Shown here: positions 36,903-46,280 of the stretch, one piece after another | Layout: each line of letters starts with the position of its first letter | Numbering within the stretch: the first letter of the stretch is position 1 | DNA from: CBDDBH01 sp965225625 | GTDB lineage: Bacteria; Pseudomonadota; Gammaproteobacteria; JADZEE01 | Direction of reading: 5' to 3' | Assembly (NCBI GenBank): GCA_965225625.1 | Contig: CBDDBH010000032.1 | Coordinates: 361,226 to 425,225, forward strand | Length of the DNA stretch: 64,000 nucleotides | The notes under the pieces: model-generated | Told to the model about the DNA's origin: nothing | What the model saw: only the letters and a program-made list of their open reading frames with translations | Database searches by the model: none | Made by a program: the position numbers and the translations under genes

Positions 36903-37592
36903 CTAACCCGCTTGCCGACCGACGGTTGCATAAAGATCGCGGGTTAACGGCACGCGCAGTCGGAATAGTTTGTGCTCGCTGGCCGCGTATTTCGCCTCGA
37001 AAGGGCTGGCCGCTTGTTCGCCCTCGATAATGTCTATCACAGGTGTATCTCCGCGCTGCGCGACACAGTGGGCGAATTCATCTATGTAGACCCGCCAATT
37101 ACTCCGCACTTCCAGCAAGCCGCCCAAAGCAAGGATGCTGTTGAAAACAGGATGGGCATGCCAGCGTTTCTTCACATGTTTGTGTTTCGGCCAGGGATTG
37201 GGGTAGAGCAGATAGTGGCGCTCGCAATGCCAGCCAGCCTGACTGGCCAGTCGCCAGAAATCCACTAGGTCCATGCATAGCCACACGGCATTGCCATCGC
37301 ATGCCACTGTCTGTTTCCCAAGTCCTTGTCGAGCAAGGCGGTGTGCCGAACGATCGACCCCAATAATCAACGCTTCAGTGAAGCGATTGGCTAGCACTGT
37401 GGTGCTCACGCCCGTACCACAACCGGCATCCACAATAAGCGGTCCGGCGTGACGCAGGCGAAGCGCGTCGACCGCGGCAAAAGTCGACTCAGCCTCGGCT
37501 GCAAAGGGTTTGTAGAAAGCGTCGTTCCGGCATGTCAAACGCGGGCTGATTGCGGTTTGATCGCTGGTCACCGCAGGGCTGTTGCCAAACAT
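36903..37592 (-). CDS. TrmB-like tRNA (guanine-N7)-methyltransferase
   Basis: 229 residues from ATG 37592. Motif I IVDAGCGTGVSTTVLA near residue 52, IGVDRS, and the TrmB signature YPNPWPKHKHVKKRWHAHP near 128. The conserved C-terminal end of TrmB with its T-x-Y-E pattern is less clear, so this may be the paralogue found beside pyrimidine genes rather than the main TrmB. It starts 11 bases after the PyrK-like gene. Confidence 0.8.
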   Translation of the reverse strand: MFGNSPAVTSDQTAISPRLTCRNDAFYKPFAAEAESTFAAVDALRLRHAGPLIVDAGCGTGVSTTVLANRFTEALIIGVDRSAHRLARQGLGKQTVACDGNAVWLCMDLVDFWRLASQAGWHCERHYLLYPNPWPKHKHVKKRWHAHPVFNSILALGGLLEVRSNWRVYIDEFAHCVAQRGDTPVIDIIEGEQAASPFEAKYAASEHKLFRLRVPLTRDLYATVGRQAG

Positions 37593-37602
37593 AGAACGGG
37601 AG

Positions 37603-38487
37603 CTAGGTAAAAACGACGGTCGATGCGTCGAATACCGGCCCATCGACGCAAACACGTTTCATCGCGTCGACACCTTCGTTTCTGATCCGTACTGTGCATC
37701 CTGCACAGCCACCGACGGCGCATGCCATGTATTCCTCCACAGAGATCTCGCAAGGTAACTGGAACTCGTGCGCGAGCTTGGCGACAGCGCGCAGCATTGG
37801 GGTAGGTCCGCAAGCAAATATTTCAACTTCGTCGCGGGTTGCTGCGTCCAACGGTTGCAGCCAACTGCGCGCGAGATCGGTGACCATACCGGTAAAGCAG
37901 CCAGGGTAGCCCTGGGTGCTAGCCAGGCGACTGGCGATACCCCAATCCTCGAGCAACGGCATTGCCGCAATCGTATCCGCTGGGGGGCCCGGCACCATGA
38001 TGGTCGATGGTCTGGCCGTAAACGGAAAGGGGATCTCTGAACCCATTAACACCAACGGTGAGCAAACCGGTGCCGTGCGCCGCAAATGCTCGGCAAGAAA
38101 CACCATCGGCGGTATGCCGACCCCGCCACCGATCAGCAGGGGCTTGCTGCGATACTCATGCAGTTTGAAGGGTTTGCCAATGGGACCCATTAAACTCAAA
38201 CGCTCGCCGGCACGGCGTTGCGCAAGCAAATTAGTTCCCAGGCCATGGGCTTTGTAGAGTATGTCGATACAACCCGCGCTTGCATCTGCGCGCATGACAG
38301 ACATCGGCCGCCGCATTGCCAGCGAGTCGGCGCAGCGCAGATGGACGAAACTGCCAGGTAAGGCACTGTTTGCGATCTTCGGGGCAGCAAGGCGCATGAC
38401 GAACTGGCGTTCGGGGTGTACTTCGTTGCTCTGGATGAGAGCGTCTTCGACGTAAATCGTATTGCGGTTGTTCGCAGCTGGGCTCAT
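37603..38487 (-). CDS. PyrK-like dihydroorotate dehydrogenase electron-transfer subunit
   Basis: 294 residues. Ferredoxin-reductase fold: FAD-binding RRPMSVMR near residue 59, NAD-binding LLIGGGVGIPPMVFLAEH near 116, EIFACGPTPMLRAV near 220, and a [2Fe-2S] centre EEYMACAVGGCAGCTVRI near 251. In class 1B enzymes PyrK passes electrons from PyrD to NAD. No pyrD is in the window, so its partner must be elsewhere or differ. It lies 15 bases downstream of pyrC'. Confidence 0.85.
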   Translation of the reverse strand: MSPAANNRNTIYVEDALIQSNEVHPERQFVMRLAAPKIANSALPGSFVHLRCADSLAMRRPMSVMRADASAGCIDILYKAHGLGTNLLAQRRAGERLSLMGPIGKPFKLHEYRSKPLLIGGGVGIPPMVFLAEHLRRTAPVCSPLVLMGSEIPFPFTARPSTIMVPGPPADTIAAMPLLEDWGIASRLASTQGYPGCFTGMVTDLARSWLQPLDAATRDEVEIFACGPTPMLRAVAKLAHEFQLPCEISVEEYMACAVGGCAGCTVRIRNEGVDAMKRVCVDGPVFDASTVVFT

Positions 38488-38502
38488 CGTTGCGGCACGA
38501 AT

Positions 38503-39804
38503 TTAGCGAACGTAGACAAGGCGCCCATTAAAAACCGTGTGGGTTGCCCGGCCGCGCATTGTCTCACCCAGCCAGGGGCTGTTTTTGCCCGTGCTCAACA
38601 TCGATTCTGCCTGCAACTGCCATATCGCTGCCGGGTCGAAGACGCAGATATCGGCTGGTGCGCCGACGCCGAGTTGGCCGACAGGCAAACCGAGTGTTCT
38701 GGCCGGATGCCAGGTTATCGCGGCAATCGCTTCACTCATGCCGACAACGCCGGCTTCGACCAGGCCCAGGATCAGCGGCAATAGTGTTTCCAGCCCTGAG
38801 ATACCCGGCATGGTCATGCTGAAAGGCGCAGTTTTAGCGTCGCTGTCATGCGGTTGATGATCGGAGCATATGACCCCGATTGTGCCGCGCGTGACCGCAG
38901 CACGCAGCGCGGTGCGGTCCCGGCGCTCACGCAGCGGTGGCCGCACATGATAGGCGCTGTTGAATGTACCTACGTCCCGGTCGGTGAAGTACAGGTAATG
39001 CGCAGCGGTATCGGCGCTGACTGCAAGGCCCCTGCGCTGTGCTGCCGCCAGCATCTTCGCGCCACGTCCGGTCGAGATGCGGCCAAAATGTGCGCGCGCG
39101 CCGGTTTGTTCGATAAGCAATAAATCGCGGCTCAAAGCCACGGTTTCGGCGGTTTCCGGAATACCTGGAATGCCTAAGCGCGTGCCGACCGCGCCCTCAT
39201 GCATGCGGCCTTTGTTCACCAGCCAGTGATCTTCAGGATAAAGAAACACCGTCATTTCGCAGGAAGCGGCGTACTCCAGCGCGCGCCGCAAAATCTCCGT
39301 GTTGCCGATCGTGGCCATGGCATTGCTGATGCCGACACAACCGATTGCCTTCAGCGCATGCATCTCGGCGAGTAATTCGCCGGCTAAGCCCTGGGTCATG
39401 GCGCCAACGCACACGACCCGGGCAAACCCGGCAGTTTCGGCGCGTTGGTGTATCAGTTCAGCGATAGCCGGATTGTCGATGACCGGTTCGGTATCGGGCG
39501 GGCAACATAAGGTGGTAATCCCTGCTGAGGATGCCGCGCGTGTCTCACTGGCAATGGTGGCTTTGTGTTCCGCGCCAGGTTCGCGCAGCCGGGCGCTGAG
39601 ATCGACTAAACCAGGGCATACGATTTGGCCGCGCGCATCGATCGTCTTACGCGCTTTGAATCCGGCAGGCGCACGACCTACGCCGACCACCTGGCCCTTT
39701 GAGACGAACAGATCCTTACGGGCGTCGATACCGTTGGCCGGATCGACCAAACGGCCGCCACTAATCCGAAGCTGCACGCTCGCTTGCTCCGACGGGTTCC
39801 GCAA
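38503..39804 (-). CDS. Dihydroorotase-like protein PyrC' (catalytically dead)
   Basis: 433 residues of amidohydrolase fold. Where active dihydroorotases have D-x-H-x-H-L-R, this reads CPGLVDLSARLREPG near residue 63: both zinc-binding His are replaced (Ser, Arg). Later metal residues are also weak, though SDHQPHD near 310 is kept. This matches the inactive PyrC' of Pseudomonas, which is needed structurally to assemble aspartate transcarbamoylase. The start overlaps the pyrB end by 44 bases; a GTG at 39777 is an alternative. Confidence 0.9.
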   Translation of the reverse strand: MRNPSEQASVQLRISGGRLVDPANGIDARKDLFVSKGQVVGVGRAPAGFKARKTIDARGQIVCPGLVDLSARLREPGAEHKATIASETRAASSAGITTLCCPPDTEPVIDNPAIAELIHQRAETAGFARVVCVGAMTQGLAGELLAEMHALKAIGCVGISNAMATIGNTEILRRALEYAASCEMTVFLYPEDHWLVNKGRMHEGAVGTRLGIPGIPETAETVALSRDLLLIEQTGARAHFGRISTGRGAKMLAAAQRRGLAVSADTAAHYLYFTDRDVGTFNSAYHVRPPLRERRDRTALRAAVTRGTIGVICSDHQPHDSDAKTAPFSMTMPGISGLETLLPLILGLVEAGVVGMSEAIAAITWHPARTLGLPVGQLGVGAPADICVFDPAAIWQLQAESMLSTGKNSPWLGETMRGRATHTVFNGRLVYVR

Positions 39805-40756
39805 GGCTTCCCATGGCCAGGGACATTACCGCCATGCGTACGGCGATACCGTGACTGACTTGCTGAAGGATTACCGAACGGCTGCTATCGGCGACACCCG
39901 ACTCGATCTCGACGCCCCGATTAATTGGGCCCGGATGCATGACGATGGCGCTCGGCTTTGCCAACGCAAGACGGGCCAGCGTTAGACCAAAACGCTGATA
40001 ATACTCATGGCTGCTTGGCAGTAGTGCCCCCTGCATGCGTTCCTGCTGCAGGCGCAGCATGATAATCACGTCTACGTCGACCAATCCCGTTTCCAGTTCA
40101 CTGAATACCTGGACACCCATCTCCTCGATACCGGTTGGAATGAGGGTGCGTGGGCCAACCACGCGAACCTCACCTGCACCGAGTTGGTTGAGAGCGTGTA
40201 TTTCTGATCGCGCGACGCGTGAATGAGCTATGTCTCCAACAATAGCGACCCGAAGCGCGGCAAAATCCGGTTTATGCCGACGGATCGTGAACATATCGAG
40301 CATCGCTTGAGTGGGGTGTGCATGGCGCCCATCTCCGCCGTTAATGACGCGGACATGTGGAGCGACATGCTCGGCGATGAAATGTGCTGCACCGCTATTG
40401 GGGTGGCGCACCACGAACATATCGCAATGCATGGCCTCGAATGTTCGCAGCGTGTCTAACAGCGACTCGCCCTTTTTGGTCGACGACGTTTGCAGATTGA
40501 TGTTCAGTACATCGGCTGACAAGCGTTTTGCGGCTAACTCAAAGGTCGTTGCCGTGCGCGTACTTGGTTCGAAAAACAAATTGGTGATGGTTTTGCCGCG
40601 TAGCAGCGGCACCGACTTTACCGCGCGCTCGCCGACTCCCGCGAAGTTTTCGGCGGTGTCGAGGATATTAGTGAGGATGTCCCGGGATAAACCTTCAATA
40701 GTCAAAAAATGCCGTAATCTACCGTGCGAATCGATTTGGATATTGCGACCCTTCAT
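39761..40756 (-). CDS. pyrB: Aspartate carbamoyltransferase catalytic subunit
   Basis: 331 residues. Committed step of pyrimidine synthesis. Carbamoyl-phosphate site FFEPSTRTATTFELAAKRL near residue 58, HPTQAMLDMF near 147, aspartate-binding HPGPINRGVEI near 276. Long form of class A ATCase, partnered by PyrC' rather than PyrI. Transcribed with pyrR, pyrC' and the PyrK-like gene. Confidence 0.96.
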   Translation of the reverse strand: MKGRNIQIDSHGRLRHFLTIEGLSRDILTNILDTAENFAGVGERAVKSVPLLRGKTITNLFFEPSTRTATTFELAAKRLSADVLNINLQTSSTKKGESLLDTLRTFEAMHCDMFVVRHPNSGAAHFIAEHVAPHVRVINGGDGRHAHPTQAMLDMFTIRRHKPDFAALRVAIVGDIAHSRVARSEIHALNQLGAGEVRVVGPRTLIPTGIEEMGVQVFSELETGLVDVDVIIMLRLQQERMQGALLPSSHEYYQRFGLTLARLALAKPSAIVMHPGPINRGVEIESGVADSSRSVILQQVSHGIAVRMAVMSLAMGSLAEPVGASERAASD

Positions 40757-40841
40757 CAGTCGCTGATGCAGATGCGTAGGGTGGACGCAAGAAAAGCAGC
40801 TGCGTCCCCGAGGGTGACGCCTAGCTCGTTCTCGAACTTCA

Positions 40842-41375
40842 TCAAGAGTTCCCTGGCGGCCGGTGTTGGATCAGTAATTCAAGCGGCTCGGGTCCGCTGA
40901 GTTTAACATGTTCGTCATCGGACAGGGACATGACGGCCCCACTGATATCCGCTTGCACCGGTAACTCGCGGCCTGGTCGCTCGACCAGGGCAACGAGTTT
41001 AACGGAAGCGGGTCGGCCATAATCGAATATTTCATTCATGGCAGCGCGAACGGTTCGGCCTGTGTACAGGATGTCATCGACCAAGACCACATGTTGATTT
41101 TCGACTTCAAACGGCAGTTTCGAAGGGGTGACGGTGGGGTGAACGCCGATTCGCGAGAAATCGTCACGGTAAAACGCGATGTTGAGTTCGCCTAAGGGGG
41201 TGTCCAGCCGCAAATGCTTGTGTAGCCACCGTGCCACCCATACGCCGCCGGTGTGTACGCCAATCATTCGCGGCGTGTCGATTCCGGACGCGTCTAAATC
41301 CGTTTTCAGCCGTTCAGCACACTGCGTCAGCCACTGTTCGACCTCGTCAGCGCCGATCTTTTTCTTGTTTTTCAA
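40842..41375 (-). CDS. pyrR: Bifunctional pyrimidine regulatory protein/uracil phosphoribosyltransferase
   Basis: About 177 residues. PRPP motif VVLVDDILYTGRTVRAAMNEI near residue 90, FYRDDFSRIG near 65, KLVALVERPGRELP near 118. I place the start at TTG 41375, whose TTGA overlaps the ruvX stop; an in-frame ATG at 41423 gives an unusual N-terminus. In pseudomonads this protein lies between ruvX and pyrB as here. Whether it regulates by attenuation in this organism is not shown. Confidence 0.88.
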   Translation of the reverse strand: MKNKKKIGADEVEQWLTQCAERLKTDLDASGIDTPRMIGVHTGGVWVARWLHKHLRLDTPLGELNIAFYRDDFSRIGVHPTVTPSKLPFEVENQHVVLVDDILYTGRTVRAAMNEIFDYGRPASVKLVALVERPGRELPVQADISGAVMSLSDDEHVKLSGPEPLELLIQHRPPGNS

Positions 41376-41797
41376 GACTCGGTGTTCGCCAGGCCCGAAT
41401 CGTTGTGAAATTCGCGCATCCATGATTCCAGGATGACACACGCCGCGTCAGCGTCCAGATTTGTGCTGCCCGATTCACTTGCGGCATGGCTGGAGAGTCG
41501 TTCGTCGATGCGATAAACGGGCACCCCAAAACGACCTCCTAACTGCCGCATAAAACGACTAATCGGCGTTGCCAGCGCGTGTTGATTTCTATCGTTGTGC
41601 GCGGGCACACCAACAACCATCATTTCAGGGGACCACTGTTTCACCAGCGATTCAATTGCCACCCAATCCGGTTTGTCGCGTCGCACCGCGATAGTCTGTA
41701 GAGCTCGGGCCGAGCCGGTTATGGTCTCGCCGACTGCGATGCCAATGCGTCTAAGGCCGTAGTCGAACCCGAAAACCGTACTGTCGGCCTCACGCAT
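41372..41797 (-). CDS. ruvX: Putative Holliday junction resolvase YqgF
   Basis: 141 residues from ATG 41797. RNase H fold: FGFDYGLRRIGIAVGE near residue 8 with the first catalytic Asp, MMVVGVPAHNDRNQ near 62, RIDERLSSHAA near 97 and LDADAACVILESW near 115. Acts in 16S rRNA 5'-end maturation and possibly recombination. Overlaps algH by 8 bases and pyrR by 4. Confidence 0.93.
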   Translation of the reverse strand: MREADSTVFGFDYGLRRIGIAVGETITGSARALQTIAVRRDKPDWVAIESLVKQWSPEMMVVGVPAHNDRNQHALATPISRFMRQLGGRFGVPVYRIDERLSSHAASESGSTNLDADAACVILESWMREFHNDSGLANTES

Positions 41798-42350
41798 GTC
41801 CGGCCTGCGGCGAGAGATTCGCAACGTCTACGCCGAGAATACTTGCGGCCGAGCGCCAGCGATGCTCGGGATCTATGTGAAACAACACATCGAGATCGGT
41901 AGGAACACTTAGCCAGGCATTCTCGGCGAGCTCGCGCTCAAGTTGGCCGCCGCCCCAACCGGCGTAGCCGAGCGCTATCAGCGTATCTGTGGGGCCGTTG
42001 CCGTCAGCGATAGCTTGTAGGACATCGCGCGAGGTCGACACGCTGATCTGGTCAGTGACGGCGATGGTGGATTCCCAGTGGCTGCCGGGGCGGTGAATGA
42101 CGAAACCGCGATCGGGGTGTACCGGGCCGCCTTGGAAAACCATCGTTTGATTGACGTTAGCATGAGGCGAGGCCATGTCCATTTGCACCAGAACGTCGCC
42201 CAAATCCAGGTCCATCGGCCGGTTTATAACGATCCCCATCGCGCCTTCCTCGTTATGCGCGCAGATATAGCTGACCGTCTGATGGAAATTCGGATCCAGC
42301 AGCGTTGGCATCGCGATGAGGAGGTGATCTGTCAGATCGAGTTGTTCCAT
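41790..42350 (-). CDS. YqgE/AlgH family protein
   Basis: 186 residues. Family signature LTDHLLIAMPTLLDPNFHQT at residues 5-24, YICAHNEEGAMGIVINRP near 28, FQGGPVHPDRGFVIH near 74 and GYAGWGGGQLERELAENAWL near 128 (quoted in part). Often linked to alginate control in Pseudomonas but of uncertain biochemistry. Precedes ruvX as in most gammaproteobacteria. Confidence 0.93.
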   Translation of the reverse strand: MEQLDLTDHLLIAMPTLLDPNFHQTVSYICAHNEEGAMGIVINRPMDLDLGDVLVQMDMASPHANVNQTMVFQGGPVHPDRGFVIHRPGSHWESTIAVTDQISVSTSRDVLQAIADGNGPTDTLIALGYAGWGGGQLERELAENAWLSVPTDLDVLFHIDPEHRWRSAASILGVDVANLSPQAGHA

Positions 42351-42479
42351 GGCGGTTCAGCGTTTCGGGAAGGACCCAACTTACAGCCCATGTTACAAGG
42401 CGCCGGCGTGCAGGTCATCTCGAAGTTTGAGTTGTGTCGCGGCGTTTGGTTCCGCGCTTAGCCGTCGGGGCAAGCGCGA

Positions 42480-43478
42480 TTAATGTCCAGAAAATTTGTA
42501 ACTGTTGAGAAACTGCCAGGTCCGAGTGACGTGAAGTACGTCAACTTCTTTCGCGACCTCGGCCGGAAACGGCGCAAACGGCGCCGCCAACTCGACAATT
42601 CTGATCGCGGCGTCATCAAGTATTTTGTGGCCGGAAGAGCGTCTTACCACCATCTCACGAACACTGCCGTCGGGGTTTATCTGTACTTCCAGTATCAAGT
42701 TGCCCGAGAGTTTGTCACGACGAGCAATGTCGGGGTAATTGAGGTTGCCGACGCGCTCGACCTTGCTGCGCCAAGACTCCATGTAGGCGGCATATAGATA
42801 TTCACGGGTGCTGGCGGAAATGAATTTGCGTCGCGGGCGTTTCGCCTTGGCGGCCAGACGTTCCTGGATCTCGGCATTGAGGCTTGCCACCGCAAGGCTG
42901 CTCGCTATCAGATTGGCCGCCGACGGGCGCGCGCGCGGAGCTGATGTGATGGCCGCGTCCTGGTTGGCCTGCTGAGTTACAGGCGGCGACTCTACCGCGG
43001 CTACCGATGTTGCCGTTTCGGCGATGTCGCTCTCTACCGCCAATTGTTCCGAGGGCTGTTGCACGGGTTTTTCGGCTGGTCGCATTTCGGCATTTTCGGC
43101 GACTGTGGTCTCTGCAGCAGCGGTCTGTGCCAGTTCGGAATCCAATCCCGGGTCGGCGGTAGTGGTTGCCGGTGGGGCAACCTGTGGATTGACCTGGGGC
43201 AGCGGCTCACTCAGCGGCGCGCTGGGCCGTTCCGGATCGTCCTGCTCACCACTGCCTTCGAGATTCGCCTGTGCCAGGAAATCCACCTGTTCAGGCTCTT
43301 TCGGGCTGTGTTGTTGTACGAGTATGACCTCCATGCTGTCGAAGCGGGGTTTTGGTTGCTCCGGAGGCGTAAAGCCCACGCCCAATATCACCAGCGCATG
43401 ACTTACCACCGCCAAACAGAGTGTCAGGCCGAGGCGGTCTTCGGGAGTGATGCGAGGTCTTACGAGTACGGCGGACAA
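42480..43478 (-). CDS. tonB: TonB family energy-transducing protein
   Basis: About 332 residues. A single N-terminal membrane helix (LGLTLCLAVVSHALVILGVG), a long Pro/Glu/Ala-rich periplasmic spacer (residues ~35-170), a conserved YLYAAYMESWRSKVERVGNLNYP stretch, and a C-terminal TonB domain with GNLILEVQINPDGSVREMVV. The start is uncertain: the upstream frame overlaps gshB, and TTG 43478 is the first start after the gshB stop at 43492. Same position as tonB3 in Pseudomonas. Confidence 0.85.
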   Translation of the reverse strand: MSAVLVRPRITPEDRLGLTLCLAVVSHALVILGVGFTPPEQPKPRFDSMEVILVQQHSPKEPEQVDFLAQANLEGSGEQDDPERPSAPLSEPLPQVNPQVAPPATTTADPGLDSELAQTAAAETTVAENAEMRPAEKPVQQPSEQLAVESDIAETATSVAAVESPPVTQQANQDAAITSAPRARPSAANLIASSLAVASLNAEIQERLAAKAKRPRRKFISASTREYLYAAYMESWRSKVERVGNLNYPDIARRDKLSGNLILEVQINPDGSVREMVVRRSSGHKILDDAAIRIVELAAPFAPFPAEVAKEVDVLHVTRTWQFLNSYKFSGH

Positions 43479-43491
43479 GGCGGTCTCGTCT

Positions 43492-44460
43492 TCAGAGATG
43501 TTCCCGGTTATCGGTTCTGTATTGCACGATGGTATCCATGAGTTGCCCGGCGATGTCGAGGTCGTAAATGGCGTCGAGTTCGCGTACGCAGGTCGGGCTG
43601 GTGACGTTGATTTCGGTGAGATATTCACCGATCACGTCCAGACCGACGAACAGCAGACCGCGCGCCTTCAATTCCGGACCGACACGAGCGCTGATCCAAC
43701 GATCACGGTCGGTCAGTTCCCGGCCTTCTCCGCGGCCACCCGCAGCCAGGTTGCCGCGACTCTCGCCGGCGGCTGGGATCCGCGCCAAAGCATAAGCTAC
43801 AGGCTCACCGTCAATCATGAGAATGCGTTTGTCACCGTCGCTAATCTGCGGGAGGAACTTCTGAGCCATGGCAAAGCGATGGCCTTGTTCGGTTAGCGTC
43901 TCGATAATGACCGAAGTATTAGAGTCGGTAGCATCGATGACGAACACCGATTGACCACCCATACCATCCAACGGTTTAAGCACAATCTTCCCGAACTCGG
44001 CGAGAAAAGCGCGGATTTCACCCGCATCCCTGGTCACCAGGGTGGGGGGGCAGCACTCGGGAAACCAGGCGGTGAAAAGCTTCTCACTGGCATCGCGTAG
44101 CGAGCGCGGCTTATTCACCACCGTAACGCCCTCTCGTTCCGCCTGCTCGAGCAGGTAAGTGGCAAAGATGTACTCCATATCAAACGGCGGATCTTTGCGC
44201 ATCAGTATGACGTCCAGTGTCGTCAAAGGCGCCACGCGTTCTTCGCCAAAGCTAAACCAATCAGTGGGGGCATCACGCACATTCAGAGGACGCATGCGGG
44301 CATGTACCCGGCCATCACGCAGACGCAGATCGCCCAATTCCATGTAATCGACCTGCCAGCCACGTGCCTGCGCTGCAAGCACCATTGCGAAGCTCGTGTC
44401 CTTCTTGACCACGATCTCGCTGATTGGATCCATCACTATGCCGAGTTTAACCGTACCCAT
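43492..44460 (-). CDS. gshB: Glutathione synthetase
   Basis: 322 residues. ATP-grasp ligase joining gamma-glutamylcysteine and glycine. N-terminal LGIVMDPISEI, RKDPPFDMEYIFATYLLE near 109, IVLKPLDGMGG near 163, RILMIDGEP near 213, RGNLAAGGRGEG near 233 (glycine-rich loop) and EINVTSPTCVRELD near 292. All core segments intact. First gene of the minus-strand set. Confidence 0.97.
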   Translation of the reverse strand: MGTVKLGIVMDPISEIVVKKDTSFAMVLAAQARGWQVDYMELGDLRLRDGRVHARMRPLNVRDAPTDWFSFGEERVAPLTTLDVILMRKDPPFDMEYIFATYLLEQAEREGVTVVNKPRSLRDASEKLFTAWFPECCPPTLVTRDAGEIRAFLAEFGKIVLKPLDGMGGQSVFVIDATDSNTSVIIETLTEQGHRFAMAQKFLPQISDGDKRILMIDGEPVAYALARIPAAGESRGNLAAGGRGEGRELTDRDRWISARVGPELKARGLLFVGLDVIGEYLTEINVTSPTCVRELDAIYDLDIAGQLMDTIVQYRTDNREHL

Positions 44461-44567
44461 CCAAACCTATTCCCGTGTGCGGCAACAAGCATAACGCGCC
44501 GCACGGGTTAATTGCACCGATCGCGCGTGGGCCGTAGCATACATTGGCTGATCGCCCCCACTTTCTT

Positions 44568-45491
44568 GTGACGACAATACGAATCGCAACTCGCAATAGT
44601 CCGCTTGCCCGCTGGCAGGCGGAGTTTGTGCGGACACGGCTATTGGCGTTGGATATGGGTTTGAGCGTCGAACTCATCGCGATGACCACCGAAGGAGATC
44701 GGCGCCTGGACACCGCGCTTGGCAATATCGGTGGCAAGGGGCTATTCATCAAAGAGCTTGAACAGCAATTACTCGGTGGCCACGCCGACATTGCCGTGCA
44801 TTCGATGAAGGATGTGACCGTGACGCTGCCGCCCGGACTGCTGATCTCGGCAGTGCTGGAGCGCGAAGATCCGCGAGATGCGCTGATTTCGAATGACTAC
44901 GACAGCACCCAAGCGTTACCCGTAGGCGCGTGTGTGGGAACGTCGAGCCTACGCCGCCGAGCACAACTGAAGGCGCAACGCCGCGATCTGCAGATCAGCG
45001 ACGTGCGTGGCAATGTCGGCACGCGACTGGCGAGACTAGATGACGGTGAGTACGACGCATTGATCCTGGCACTTGCTGGCCTCAAGCGACTCGGCGTGGC
45101 CGAGCGGGTGCGCAGCATCCTTGAGCCGGAAATCATGCTGCCGGCAATAGGACAAGGTGCGATCGGCATCGAGTGCCGGGTAGCGGATATGGCGATTCGG
45201 GATATATTGGCAATGCTCGACCACGCACCCACGCATCTATGCATTCGGGCAGAACGGGCAATGAATAAGCATTTAAACGGAGGGTGTCACGCGCCGCTGG
45301 CAGGATTCGCGCAACTCGGCGATGGTGAGCTGCGGATGCGCGCTCTGGTCGGCAGCCTCGATGGAACACGAATCGTTACCGCGCGCAGGGCCGGGCCGAG
45401 CACCGATCCGGAAGGGTTGGGCATTGGGTTGGCGCTCGAATTGCTGGCCAACGGCGCCGCGGACATCCTTGCTGAAGCAGGTGTCGGGTGA
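44568..45491 (+). CDS. hemC: Hydroxymethylbilane synthase (porphobilinogen deaminase)
   Basis: 307 residues from GTG 44568. Polymerises four porphobilinogens. IRIATRNSPLARWQAEFV at the start, GGKGLFIKELE near 73, HSMKDV near 89, GTSSLRRRAQL near 132, and cofactor-binding Cys in NGGCHAPLAGFA near 236. Divergent from gshB and first in hemCDXY, coupled to hemD by a GTGA overlap. Confidence 0.96.
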   Translation: MTTIRIATRNSPLARWQAEFVRTRLLALDMGLSVELIAMTTEGDRRLDTALGNIGGKGLFIKELEQQLLGGHADIAVHSMKDVTVTLPPGLLISAVLEREDPRDALISNDYDSTQALPVGACVGTSSLRRRAQLKAQRRDLQISDVRGNVGTRLARLDDGEYDALILALAGLKRLGVAERVRSILEPEIMLPAIGQGAIGIECRVADMAIRDILAMLDHAPTHLCIRAERAMNKHLNGGCHAPLAGFAQLGDGELRMRALVGSLDGTRIVTARRAGPSTDPEGLGIGLALELLANGAADILAEAGVG

Positions 45492-46280
45492 ACGCTGTCG
45501 CTCGCGATACTCCGCTTGCCGGCACAAGCGTGCTGGTCACACGGCCGCTAGCGCAAGCGCAAAGCCTGGCTGAGGGTATCAAGGCGCACGGGGGTATTCC
45601 CATTGTACTGCCGGCAATCGATATCGCTGCCGCGCAGGATCCCGATACGGCCCGTGCTGTGTTGAGCGACGTACAACAGTGCCATGCTTTGATATTCGTA
45701 AGCCGCAACGCGGTGCGCTACGGCGCGCCCCTACTCGGCACGGCGTCGACGGCCATGTGCGAATTATTCGCGGTGGGCAAGAGTACGGCCCAAGCCATGC
45801 AAGAGGCCGGACTGGCGGGCGCCACCTGGCCCTGCAACGATTACAGCAGCAGTGCTTTGCTCGAGCTCGATGCGTTACAGGCGGCACGCATTGAAAATCG
45901 TCGAATTATCGTCGTTCGGGGTGAGGGTGGCAGCGACACGCTCGCCGATGGACTACGTAAGCGCGGAGCACTCGTGGAGTACGCCGAAGTTTATCGACGA
46001 CAGCGGGCGGCGGACACTGCGGGAGCGTTGCACAAAGCCCGGCCTGATATCATTATCGCGACCAGCGCAGAGGTGATCGGCCAATCTGGTCGAGATGATT
46101 CGCGAAGTTCGGGTAGAAAGCTTGCTCGCGACGGCGCTATTGGTATCCGCGACCCGATTGCAAAATCGAGCTAATGCCGCAGGGTTCAGCGGACCCATCA
46201 TAGTTGCAAACAGCGCGCGAGATGAAGATATGATCGACATGCTGATTGATTGGGCTGAGAAGAAGCGTTTACATGACTGA
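45488..46280 (+). CDS. hemD: Uroporphyrinogen-III synthase, one frameshift
   Basis: Closes and inverts ring D of the tetrapyrrole. Two-domain family with low conservation: VLVTRPLAQAQSLAEGIKAHG at residues 15-35, FVSRNAVRYGAP near 76, YRRQRA near 171, IIIATSAEVI near 190. An extra G near 46078-46082 shifts the frame; the remainder (NLVEMIREVRV... DMLIDWAEKKRLHD) is in the next frame and overlaps the hemX start (TACATGACTGA). Corrected length about 263 residues. Confidence 0.85.
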
